Both the position numbers and the translations under genes were made by a program. Shown here piece after piece: positions 1 to 6,951 of a stretch of DNA of 16,570 nucleotides. The notes under the pieces were generated by a model. The model had not been told where the DNA came from, made no database searches, and was given only the letters and a program-made list of their open reading frames with translations. Origin of the DNA: JBCBKZ01 sp039026975 (GTDB taxonomy: Bacteria > Bacteroidota > Bacteroidia > J057); the NCBI GenBank assembly GCA_039026975.1, contig JBCCLI010000108.1, forward strand, positions 1 to 16,570. The letters are read 5' to 3'. Position 1 is the first letter of the stretch. Each line of letters starts with the position of its first letter.

Positions 1-111
1 AAAGTCAAATTGTCTGTAGGGGCTCTCTTCAGCACCTCCTGTTTGGGCAAGTAAGGCTGGTAACTGCCCTAAAAAGATTACAAAAAGCAGATATTGGGGA
101 AACTTTTTCAT
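1..111 (-). CDS. N-terminus of a secreted protein (partial)
   Basis: The first 37 codons of a minus-strand gene are visible, starting at an ATG at 111 and running off the left edge. The peptide begins MKKFPQYLLFVIFLGQ and continues to LLAQ, a typical Sec signal peptide: two lysines, a hydrophobic core and a probable cleavage after LLA. The mature part starts QTGGAEESPYRQFDF. The reading frame is open throughout. It is divergent from the DUF2490 gene with a 71-base gap, so the two probably share a promoter region. The visible piece is too short to name a family. An exported or outer-membrane role is inferred from the signal peptide only. Confidence 0.7.
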   Translation of the reverse strand, partial: MKKFPQYLLFVIFLGQLPALLAQTGGAEESPYRQFDF

Positions 112-182
112 GATGTGGGTCTTTATGTGTAACATAAGAAAGTTTATGGAAACCCCTTACCTATTTATCGAAAGCTTCTTTT

Positions 183-887
183 ATGTATAAGATCATTTCT
201 CTTGCACTCTTATGGGTAGTTGGATCATGGATTTTCCCATCCAAGCTTAGCGCACAGGTAGATGAAGACCAGCTAGGTGCCTGGTATATGTATTTTTGGA
301 GTGCGGGTATACAGGAGAGTCCCTGGGGATTTCAGGGAGATATGCAAGTTAGAAACTGGAATATAGCCGGAGATCTGGAACAGCTACTCCTACGTGGCGG
401 GATTACTTATACCCCAAAGGCCACGCAGCTCAAGCTGACTCTGGGATATGCCTTCATAGCTACAGGAGAACCTGGAGATGGTGATGCTACTGTACAAGAA
501 AGTAGAATCTACCAGGAAGCTCTGCTCCCTCAGACCGTAGGAAATAGAGGCCTGATCACACACAGGTTCCGTTTTGAACAGAGATGGGTAGATGAGCAGG
601 ATTTCCGTACCCGATATAGGTATAACCTCTTTCTAAATATTCCTTTTAACCAGGCAAACCTCAAAAAAGGAGCTATTTACCTAGCCCTCTATAATGAGCT
701 TTTTATCAATGGGCAACGAGACATAGGGAACGGAAGAAGGGTAGAATACTTTGATAGAAACCGTACCTATGGAGCCATAGGGCACAGCCTCTCTGATAAA
801 CTCAGGGTACAGTTTGGCTATATGCAGCAAACCACCAATGTATGGAGTAAGGGCCAGCTACAAATCAGCCTACATCATAGCTGGTAG
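183..887 (+). CDS. DUF2490 family outer-membrane protein
   Basis: A 234-residue protein with a signal peptide (residues 1-24, ending KLSAQ) and a mature region of alternating aromatic and polar beta strands, as in small outer-membrane barrels. Features that recall DUF2490 (PF10677) are the start QLGAWYMYFW, the central HRFRFEQRW with RYRYNLFLNIPF, the strand ALYNELFIN, and the end FDRNRTYGAIGH then LRVQFGYMQQ. Family members are usually about 220-250 residues, so this one appears complete. No enzymatic role is known for the family; a structural or pore role in the outer membrane is likely. It is divergent from the partial gene at the left edge and stands alone. Confidence 0.8.
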   Translation: MYKIISLALLWVVGSWIFPSKLSAQVDEDQLGAWYMYFWSAGIQESPWGFQGDMQVRNWNIAGDLEQLLLRGGITYTPKATQLKLTLGYAFIATGEPGDGDATVQESRIYQEALLPQTVGNRGLITHRFRFEQRWVDEQDFRTRYRYNLFLNIPFNQANLKKGAIYLALYNELFINGQRDIGNGRRVEYFDRNRTYGAIGHSLSDKLRVQFGYMQQTTNVWSKGQLQISLHHSW

Positions 888-897
888 AGGGAGGGGT

Positions 898-950
898 AAT
901 GATTTAAATGGGAGAATGTTGAATGTTGTAGATTCTTTCATTAAATCATT
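898..950. repeat. 10-bp inverted repeat downstream of the DUF2490 gene
   Basis: AATGATTTAA at 898-907 pairs perfectly with TTAAATCATT at 941-950, with a 33-base loop that contains GAATGTT twice in tandem. It lies between the convergent ends of the DUF2490 gene and the decayed gene. There is no GC-rich stem and no clear T tract, so it is not a classic terminator. It may slow transcription in both directions, or it may be chance in AT-rich DNA. Confidence 0.3.
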
Positions 951-964
951 CTTGCATTCAGGCA

Positions 965-1598
965 TTAGACAATACTTGGTATAGCCGTTAAGGCCATAGT
1001 ACATACATACGTACCAGGCTGAATATTTTGGTCCAGGAGTAATGGCATTCCTAGATAATTTAATGTCCTCTTAAGACCTACATGTGGGATGAGGTAAAAC
1101 CTATTATCGGCAAAATCTCCAGCATTCCCATTACCAGCTGGGACTATGAGCGTTTTAGGGCTGCTACTAGCTACTATATGACCATAATTTACCAAACCAG
1201 AGCTTGTTGTATTCCCGTCAAATCTATCTGTATCTTTTGGACCGAACTCCCATTTTACGCCTATATTAGCATAAGCAGTATCTTCTATTCCTATCCAAAA
1301 AGATAGATTATATAGCGGTAGGGTATTCCCTTCAGCACTTACAAAGGGTGAAAAAGACGCTTGTACTTCAAAACTGGTAGAAGAAGCTTCTTCAAACCCT
1401 ACTGCCCTTTGGCCAGATCACTTGCCCTTGGTATAGTTGTTTATAGTTGTGAATGTAAAGCTTACGGACCTACCTCCTATTACCCTGAGCGCTATGCTCT
1501 GAGCAAAAGAAGCAGAAATATTGATTTCATCTGTTTGTGAAAAAGCAGAAATGGAGAATCATAGGAGAACAAATGAAAACCCAAATTCTTGCACACAT
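965..1598 (-). pseudogene. Decayed gene for a small secreted beta-rich protein
   Basis: Read on the minus strand, one frame gives a continuous secreted-protein-like sequence broken by stops. It has FSISAFSQTDEINIS (end of a signal peptide and mature start), then IALRVIGGRSVSFTFTTI, a TGA at 1418-1420, then GFEEASSTSFEVQASF, LPLYNLSFWIGI, and a C-terminal strand pair LDQNIQPGTYVCTMALTA before TAA at 965-967. The only plausible upstream ATG (1598) is in another frame (VFICSPMI) that must shift near 1560 to join FSISAFSQ; without the shift the main frame meets a TGA at 1559-1561. The layout resembles small secreted beta-sandwich proteins of Bacteroidota ending in PGTYTxTVTxT-type strands; that comparison is from memory. 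Two independent lesions and no usable start indicate a pseudogene. Confidence 0.65.
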
Positions 1599-1696
1599 AA
1601 GAAGGGCTGGATAAAGGATATTTTCTAATTATTTTTATGGTGTAGATTATACTTAACTAATACTATTCAAGACAATTCTCTCATATAACCAGTAAT

Positions 1697-2560
1697 CTAT
1701 GGGATAACTCGCCCAACTATTATCCCATTCCTGGACTTACTGGCAAGCAACATATCCAGTAGCGGCTTTTCAGATACTTCCACTTGGCAGGAAAGAGAAG
1801 AAGCATGAAGTAAGTGAAGTCTATCATTTACGTGTATAGCCAGCCCAGTATGTACCACATCCAGCCCTTTAATAGTAGTGGTAATGGCTAGTATATCTCC
1901 ATCCTTGATAAGCGCTTCCTTTTCTCGTAACTGTTCTTCAGGGACCATATACAGTTTCTTCTCAGCATTGAAAGCAGCTTCTACCTTTTTCATCTCTTCA
2001 AAGTAAGCCTCATTATGAAGTTGTCTATAACTGTCCCTGTGAGTGGTAATAAAATCAAGAGGTTTATCATAGGGAACCCCTCCTATGTTCTGCGTTATAT
2101 CTTGTAGAATCCCCTTCTGCTGGTTATTATAAATCCATTCTGTAAAGTAGTGTAGGCGGGTGGCATATCCTTTTCTCACAGCATCTCTATATCTTAGTCT
2201 ACTTAAGGTTCTGGCAAATGCCTCCCAATTTCTATTCTCTTCCTTTTGAAGCAGGTAAAAAGCAACCACATTCTCCAGATAGGTAGTACAATCAAGGCCT
2301 TGTAAATGTACAACAAGTGGCTCATCATCAGCTATTTCCAGGGTGTGAGCTTGGTAAGGTGTTCCCAAAAAGAATTTTCCAATAGTGATGAGTTGGTCAG
2401 CTACTTCCTTACCGCCCAGATCTGCTTCATCAACGGATGATAACATTTCAGCAATTCGAATTTTATCATCCAAATTACAAACAATCTGTGCTGTGAGATC
2501 TTGGAAGAATAGGAATAACGGGATGAAAAAAACAGAAAGTTTCATTTTGCTTGACAACAT
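1697..2560 (-). CDS. DUF1460 NlpC/P60-type muropeptide amidase
   Basis: A 287-residue protein with an N-terminal signal peptide (hydrophobic residues 8-20, cleavage near LTAQ). The DUF1460 (PF07313) NlpC/P60 fold is recognised by GTPYQAHTLE, the nucleophile motif GLDCTTYLENV (Cys91), the histidine motif DVVHTGLAIH (His237) and LLHASS (His252), followed by the family ending NGIIVGRV. Length fits the family. A characterised Bacteroides member cleaves the MurNAc-L-Ala bond of anhydro-muropeptides, so a periplasmic role in peptidoglycan recycling or turnover is inferred. A second ATG six codons in (2545) gives the more standard signal peptide start MKLSVFF and may be the real start. The gene stands alone, downstream of a 248-base gap. 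Confidence 0.85.
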   Translation of the reverse strand: MLSSKMKLSVFFIPLFLFFQDLTAQIVCNLDDKIRIAEMLSSVDEADLGGKEVADQLITIGKFFLGTPYQAHTLEIADDEPLVVHLQGLDCTTYLENVVAFYLLQKEENRNWEAFARTLSRLRYRDAVRKGYATRLHYFTEWIYNNQQKGILQDITQNIGGVPYDKPLDFITTHRDSYRQLHNEAYFEEMKKVEAAFNAEKKLYMVPEEQLREKEALIKDGDILAITTTIKGLDVVHTGLAIHVNDRLHLLHASSLSCQVEVSEKPLLDMLLASKSRNGIIVGRVIP

Positions 2561-2585
2561 AATGCGAGTTTTTCGTTTTTATAAT

Positions 2586-2599
2586 CACACAGAAGTGTG
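2586..2599. repeat. Short inverted repeat upstream of the DUF1460 gene
   Basis: CACAC (2586-2590) and GTGTG (2595-2599) flank a 4-base spacer, and a second pair, ACAG and CTGT, follows at 2601-2612. They lie 26-52 bases upstream of the DUF1460 start, where an operator or leader hairpin could sit. The arms are short, so chance is quite possible. Confidence 0.2.
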
Positions 2600-2808
2600 T
2601 ACAGAGTACTGTTAACTATTATTTTGAAAGGATTAAACGTTATATTCACTTGAATTCTACTACTCTCCAGTTAATTTACCGGAAATTATAAAATAAGTAT
2701 CAGGGGAATTAAGTATTATTTAGTGAAGGCCAAATAAAGTCTAGGGATTGTCAGTCACAACAAGGAGATTTTCGTACATCCAATTATAGTTTACCAGGAA
2801 TTACAATT

Positions 2809-4149
2809 ATGCATCCAGAAGGAAGAGATTCAAGGCCCGAAGATCACAGGGAAGAAAACCACAGACCTGAAGATTCTAGCAACAGTGAGCGAGGAAATGA
2901 TGAATACCGCTCAAGAGATAACCGTCCTTACGATCGTGATCGTAGGTCAGATGACAGCTACAGATCCAGAAACTACAACTCCGATAGAGACCGTAGGGAT
3001 AACTACAACAGAAGAGATGACGGCGGCTACCGGCGTAATGATAACTACCAGCGAAGAGATGGAGGGTATCAGCGTAGAGATGATGGCTATAGAAGAAATG
3101 ATGGCTATAATAGAGACAGAGATGGTGGCTATCAAGGTAGAAGAGATGGTGGAGGTGGAGGGTATCAGCGCAGAGATGATGGCTACAGAAGAAATGATGG
3201 CTACAACAGAGAAAGAGACGGAGGATACCAAGGTAGAAGAGATGGAGATGGCTACCAGCGCAGAGATAATGACGGCTACCAAAGACGTGATGGTGGCGGC
3301 TACCAGGGAAGAAGAGATGGTGGTGGATACCGCGGTGGCGGTGGTGGATACCGCGGAGGTGGAGGCGGCGGTTACCGCGGTGGCGGTGGCGGTGGCGGAA
3401 GAGGAGGCTACCGAGGCGGTCCTAGAGGAGGAAGAAATAACTTTAGAAACAGTGGCCCTAGAGGTGTTACTGTGCTAGGAAGACTAGACGAACTAGGCGT
3501 AAAATATTCCGCATTTGACTTATCAGCTATAGGGAGCTTAGCTTCCACGGAATACAGAATACAATTTGATAGACCCCCCAGAAAAATCAGGCAAAAAGAA
3601 CAATTTGGCTGGTTTATGGTCTCCTCCTATCCTTTTCACTTTAAAGATGTGCTAGACAGGCTGATCAGTCTCTTCATGGGAATCCCTGAAAATCACAGAA
3701 AGGAAACCATGCAGGCTGCCATGGTATTTGAGAAAGGTCCTCTGACCTATCTTGAACCTGATGGCTCTGTTTCTACTATCAAGCGAAAGCGTAAAAGAAG
3801 GAGAAGGATAGGAGAAGATGGAGAAGAAATACCTGAAAACGAGGGTTCCGCCTCCGCTGAAGAAGCTGAAGCTTCTGCAGAAGCAGCAGAAACATCTGAA
3901 GAGGTAGTAGCTGAAACAGAAATAGCTGAACTTGAAACAGAAACGGCTGAAGCTGAAACAGAAACAGCTGAAGTTGAAACAGAAACAGTCGAGGCTGAAA
4001 CAGAAACAGCTGAACTTGAAACAGAAACAGCCGCGGCTGAAACAGAAACGGCTGAAGCTGAAGTGGATCTACAGGAGGAATTAACGGAAGAGCAGGAAGA
4101 GGATCTTCCAGAAGAAGTTCCCACTGAAGAGGAAGAAGCTAAAGAATAA
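2809..4149 (+). CDS. Tripartite RGG-like / Glu-rich low-complexity protein of unknown function
   Basis: I do not recognise a named family for this 446-residue protein. Residues 1-218 are low complexity, built from GYQRRD, GYRRND, GYNRDRD and GYQGRRDGG units and turning into RGGGGGYRGG-type RGG/GYR repeats by about residue 170. Residues 219-322 look folded (start GVTVLGRLDELGVKYSAFDL, middle FGWFMVSSYPFHFKDVLDRL). Residues 325-333 are nine consecutive Lys/Arg. Residues 335-446 are strongly acidic: 49 Asp/Glu against one Lys, including six seven-residue units of AELETET type (373-414). There is no signal peptide or membrane segment, so it is probably cytoplasmic. RGG/YGG segments elsewhere bind RNA and drive condensation; a nucleic-acid-binding or scaffold role here is inference. 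It stands alone and is followed by a terminator. The start ATG has only weak AGGAA upstream. Confidence 0.75.
   Translation: MHPEGRDSRPEDHREENHRPEDSSNSERGNDEYRSRDNRPYDRDRRSDDSYRSRNYNSDRDRRDNYNRRDDGGYRRNDNYQRRDGGYQRRDDGYRRNDGYNRDRDGGYQGRRDGGGGGYQRRDDGYRRNDGYNRERDGGYQGRRDGDGYQRRDNDGYQRRDGGGYQGRRDGGGYRGGGGGYRGGGGGGYRGGGGGGGRGGYRGGPRGGRNNFRNSGPRGVTVLGRLDELGVKYSAFDLSAIGSLASTEYRIQFDRPPRKIRQKEQFGWFMVSSYPFHFKDVLDRLISLFMGIPENHRKETMQAAMVFEKGPLTYLEPDGSVSTIKRKRKRRRRIGEDGEEIPENEGSASAEEAEASAEAAETSEEVVAETEIAELETETAEAETETAEVETETVEAETETAELETETAAAETETAEAEVDLQEELTEEQEEDLPEEVPTEEEEAKE
3061..3252 (+). repeat. Two tandem 96-bp units inside the low-complexity gene
   Basis: Units at 3061-3156 and 3157-3252 each encode 32 residues (85-116 and 117-148) with the order GGYQRRDDGYRRNDGYN then RDRDGGYQGRRDG. 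Comparing codon by codon, I see 12 differing codons, of which 10 are synonymous (for example tat/tac, cgt/cgc, ggt/gga) and 2 change the residue (Asp/Glu and Gly/Asp). The copies have therefore drifted at silent sites while the peptide has been kept. Partial further copies follow to about 3320. Confidence 0.85.
3925..4050 (+). repeat. Six tandem 21-bp units coding a Glu/Thr heptad
   Basis: Six consecutive 21-base units starting at 3925, 3946, 3967, 3988, 4009 and 4030 encode AELETET, AEAETET, AEVETET, VEAETET, AELETET and AAAETET; a partial seventh (AEAEV) follows. The third-last and first positions vary while ETET is constant, with gaaacagaaac as the invariant DNA core. The unit length is a multiple of three, so copy-number change would keep the frame. 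Confidence 0.9.
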
Positions 4150-4177
4150 AGTCCCATTTAAAAGACTTACTGTAGTG

Positions 4178-4213
4178 GAGCTGTTCTGCATATGTGGGAC
4201 AGCTCATTTTTTT
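4178..4213 (+). terminator. Rho-independent terminator after the low-complexity gene
   Basis: GAGCTGT (4178-4184) pairs with ACAGCTC (4199-4205), extended inwards by GU and GC pairs, and is followed by a seven-T run at 4207-4213. It begins 28 bases after the stop codon of the plus-strand gene. Confidence 0.8.
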
Positions 4214-4284
4214 ATGAGAAATCCACTATCCAATACACGGAAAGGGTTTTCTAGCTACCTCATAAAATATTCTCGGGACACTTA

Positions 4285-4299
4285 GTGGAATGCTTCCAC
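4285..4299. repeat. Short perfect hairpin downstream of queD
   Basis: GTGGAA (4285-4290) and TTCCAC (4294-4299) pair perfectly around a 3-base loop. It lies 7 bases beyond the queD stop on the minus strand, where a terminator is expected, but no T run follows on either strand. It may be a weak terminator or an mRNA 3'-end stabiliser. Confidence 0.35.
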
Positions 4300-4306
4300 G
4301 CTTACC

Positions 4307-4672
4307 CTACTCTTCCCATTCTCCTTTATATACTACGCCGCAAGTAGGTGTCTCAAACATTTCTATCTTACTTAAATCTGGTAAGCTCGGCTTTAGTTTT
4401 CTCCATAACCAAACAATAAAATTCTCTGTAGTAGGATTCTCCAACCCCTTAACCTCATTGAGCAACTGGTGATCTAATAGGGCTTCTACGGGTTTAAAGG
4501 CCGCTTTTACATCCGCAAAATCTTGTATCCAGCCTGAAGTGGGATTGGGTTTCCCTGCTATGTACAGCCTCACCCTATAGGTGTGGCCATGTATATTTTT
4601 ACATTTATGTCCTTCAGGGACATTGGGCAGAAAATGTGCACTATCAAATGTAAATTCCTTAAATATTTCCAT
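4307..4672 (-). CDS. queD: 6-carboxy-5,6,7,8-tetrahydropterin synthase QueD
   Basis: A 121-residue enzyme of the PTPS/QueD family, which converts 7,8-dihydroneopterin triphosphate to 6-carboxytetrahydropterin, the second step towards preQ0, queuosine and related 7-deazaguanines. Counting from the ATG at 4672, the zinc ligands are His13 (FDSAH) and His28/His30 (HGH). The CxxxHGH spacing (Cys24 in KCKNIHGH) is the signature of QueD rather than of mammalian PTPS. Asp67-His68 (DHQLL) and Glu107 (FETPTCGV) complete the active site. The frame extends seven codons further upstream (ATG at 4693), but homologues start at MxxFKEFTFDSAH, so the shorter start is preferred. No other queuosine gene is adjacent. 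Confidence 0.92.
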   Translation of the reverse strand: MEIFKEFTFDSAHFLPNVPEGHKCKNIHGHTYRVRLYIAGKPNPTSGWIQDFADVKAAFKPVEALLDHQLLNEVKGLENPTTENFIVWLWRKLKPSLPDLSKIEMFETPTCGVVYKGEWEE

Positions 4673-4760
4673 CCTATTTTCTTTTCCCCACACATAATTC
4701 TTCTGTAAATCTAGCGTATATATATGAATTTTGTTACCTATTTAGATTTGAAAATAGTAA

Positions 4761-4784
4761 GTGAGCCCCTGGCAAAGGGCTCAC
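4761..4784 (-). terminator. Hairpin terminator after the LruC lipoprotein gene
   Basis: GTGAGCCC (4761-4768) and GGGCTCAC (4777-4784) form a perfect 8-bp GC-rich stem with an 8-base loop. It sits 38 bases past the stop of the minus-strand lipoprotein gene. On that strand the stem is followed by TTACTATTTTC, a modest T-rich tail, so termination of the lipoprotein transcript is likely. Confidence 0.65.
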
Positions 4785-4822
4785 AAGGATAACAGTGAAG
4801 AGATAGTTAAATCACAGGTTAG

Positions 4823-6778
4823 TTAGTCTAAATAGATGTGCTGGGTATTTCTGTAGCCGCTCCTGTCAGAGTACCAATCTTGATATTGGAGTCCATTAGA
4901 ACTAGCCCAGTCCAGGAACCTATTGTAAGCTTGTGTTATCCGGGTACGCTCTCTTGGCTGTCTAAAGGTATGTAAGGTATGTATAGCCCAAGGCGCATTA
5001 TTTTCATCTCTGTAATACTTTCCGCTAGCCTCATCTGTTCTATCATCCTCCTGGTTAAAGAGACTGTTATCAGCTACTGCAGTAGGTGCCTTATTAGGTA
5101 GATGTATTTCATGCGTTCTATCTCCTCCTACAAAGATGAATGGATTAAATGGCGCATCATTGAAAAGGCGCTGATCTATGGGTTCTGTAAATTCTATAAT
5201 GATTTCCAGGGCCTTATTATCTGCCTTTCTACCTCCTGCCTCCGTATTGATATACGCATACTCAAAGCTTCCAGACATTTCATAGTGTGCATCATCAAAA
5301 GCTATGATCACCGCCTTTTCATGCCCGTACTCAGTACCATTAGCTAACAGGGATATATTCGAGTTAGGAGAAAAATGGTATCCGCTTACTGAAGTTACTT
5401 TATCAGCATTTACAGGAAGCTCTATCCCCAGTCCGTTTCTATTGATAGCTCCTACTGCAGCTATCTCTAAGTTCAATATGAGCCTGACAGCCTTATTATC
5501 AGAATTAGTTACGGTGGTAGCCCTGTACCTTACTACCAGGTCATTAAAGTCATAGTCACCAGCTGAAGGCCACAAATCCTCAAAGGCTAAGGTTCCCATG
5601 CCTATTTTAGAAGGGGTATACACATTAAATGCGGCTTGGCTATCATCTGGATATGCATCTAATTCATTAATAATTCCATCTCCATCATTATCATCAGGAT
5701 TTAGCTCTGCTTGCTCACACTTCCAGGCAGTCAGGTCATTAATGGTAAAATCATACTCTTTGACTATTTCGAAAGAACCATCCGCTGTACTCATTTCTAT
5801 CAGCTTGGAATTACTGTCGTTTGTTCCCACAAAAATTCTATTCTGTCTATCTATGGCCATAGAAGTGAGTTTGTGAGGAAAGTTTTCAGCGCTCACTCTA
5901 ATTATGTACGCTTTATCATCAGAGAAAGAAGTGAATTTATAGAGTCCTGAAAAGCAGGCTAAATAGAGTACCCCATCTGTACCAAAAGCGATATCTCCCC
6001 CTGAGCTATTATTTATAAATCCTTCAATCTGATATGTATTTAGAACTTCATTAGTTTTAATATCTACCGTGTACAGCGTGGTACCATTACTTATGTAAAG
6101 CGTATCATCTTTTAGTTCCATTCGAGGATAATTACCATTAAAGGGGTTACCTACAGCATACTTCTCAAAAGTCTTTGTCTGTATATCATATCGGTAGAGA
6201 TCCTTCCCAACATTATAGTAAACCATTTGATTACTTTGATCCAGAGCACAGGCTATCGACCCTCCTCCTTCAAGGGTAGGTAATGGACTAGCCCCAAACG
6301 CATCATCAGAAACATCTAATTTATAAAAGCCCTTCTTACCGTTGACTGCATACAAATGATCCACACAAAATGAGGATTGACTGGATTGAATGTTGAAAAA
6401 ACGAGCTTGAACTTCATTATTCGTAATGGGATATCGGGTACTTTCTCCGCCTACAGAGGCAAACTTTTTAATAGTCAGGTAGTCTAGATAAGAAGGAAGA
6501 TTGAGTGAAAAATCCAGTGTTCCTTTGATGGTGCGTCCTTCTGCCACTACCTCTTCTACTCCTTCTGGATTAAGGGCTAACACTTGAAATACCCTTCCTA
6601 CATTGCCATCATCTTCTATATGGACATCCACTACCCTCGCAGTACTGAAATCGAATGAATCATCAAAAAGTGTTTCAGCTAATTCATTAGGGTTTGTTAA
6701 GCCTTCCTCATCTAAGGAAAGGGAACAAGCATGTAGAAACAGGGTAATGGGGATAAGGAGCAATGACGTATTTTTCAT
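4823..6778 (-). CDS. LruC/DUF4842-domain lipoprotein with a propeller-like middle
   Basis: A large surface or periplasmic lipoprotein. Starting at the ATG at 6778, the signal peptide MKNTSLLLIPITLFLHAC carries a lipobox with Cys18; the frame also reaches an ATG at 6796, but the shorter start gives the cleaner signal. After an N-terminal beta domain, residues of about 140-350 contain repeated blades with YAVNGKKGFYKLD, LYTVDIKTNE and DGVLYLACFSGLYKF, resembling SMP-30/NHL-type propellers. A calcium-binding-type segment NDGDGIINELDAYPDD follows near residue 360. The C-terminal third is an LruC (DUF4842) domain: GDYDFNDLVVRYRATTV, then LILNLEIAAVGAINRNGLGI, and the ending PWAIHTLHTF with DWYSDRSGYRNTQHIYLD. 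The domain is common in Bacteroidota and Leptospira; its function is unknown. It is not in an operon. Confidence 0.85.
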   Translation of the reverse strand: MKNTSLLLIPITLFLHACSLSLDEEGLTNPNELAETLFDDSFDFSTARVVDVHIEDDGNVGRVFQVLALNPEGVEEVVAEGRTIKGTLDFSLNLPSYLDYLTIKKFASVGGESTRYPITNNEVQARFFNIQSSQSSFCVDHLYAVNGKKGFYKLDVSDDAFGASPLPTLEGGGSIACALDQSNQMVYYNVGKDLYRYDIQTKTFEKYAVGNPFNGNYPRMELKDDTLYISNGTTLYTVDIKTNEVLNTYQIEGFINNSSGGDIAFGTDGVLYLACFSGLYKFTSFSDDKAYIIRVSAENFPHKLTSMAIDRQNRIFVGTNDSNSKLIEMSTADGSFEIVKEYDFTINDLTAWKCEQAELNPDDNDGDGIINELDAYPDDSQAAFNVYTPSKIGMGTLAFEDLWPSAGDYDFNDLVVRYRATTVTNSDNKAVRLILNLEIAAVGAINRNGLGIELPVNADKVTSVSGYHFSPNSNISLLANGTEYGHEKAVIIAFDDAHYEMSGSFEYAYINTEAGGRKADNKALEIIIEFTEPIDQRLFNDAPFNPFIFVGGDRTHEIHLPNKAPTAVADNSLFNQEDDRTDEASGKYYRDENNAPWAIHTLHTFRQPRERTRITQAYNRFLDWASSNGLQYQDWYSDRSGYRNTQHIYLD

Positions 6779-6951
6779 AATATATCTTTGATTCAAAGCT
6801 ACCAGATAACGCGGCTAGGGGTGTTAGCATTCGATGAAAGAAGGGAAAGAAGAGGTGAACGGAAATAAAATGTACACCTAGTAGGCAAAAGCTTTGAAAC
6901 AAGATGCAGGAGGTGGTATAATGCAGTATGAACTAACTAATACCTGTCTTT

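Noticed and set aside
965..1195. A separate 76-codon minus-strand gene
   Set aside because: It starts at an internal TTG in mid-strand, and the same frame continues upstream with protein-like sequence, so it is the tail of the decayed gene.
965..1598. Reassignment of TGA to an amino acid as an explanation for the broken gene
   Set aside because: The gene also needs a frame change and has no start codon in the main frame. All other genes use TGG for Trp and read well under the standard code.
2809..4065. CRISPR-like array
   Set aside because: The repeats are contiguous without spacers, in frame with a single long gene and differ at third codon positions.
3747..4157. Ser/Val-rich minus-strand frame opposite the acidic tail
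   Set aside because: The antisense of a 21-bp repeat in frame stays open by periodicity alone. Other frames within 2885-3478 and 2947-3282 are the same effect on the Arg/Gly repeats.
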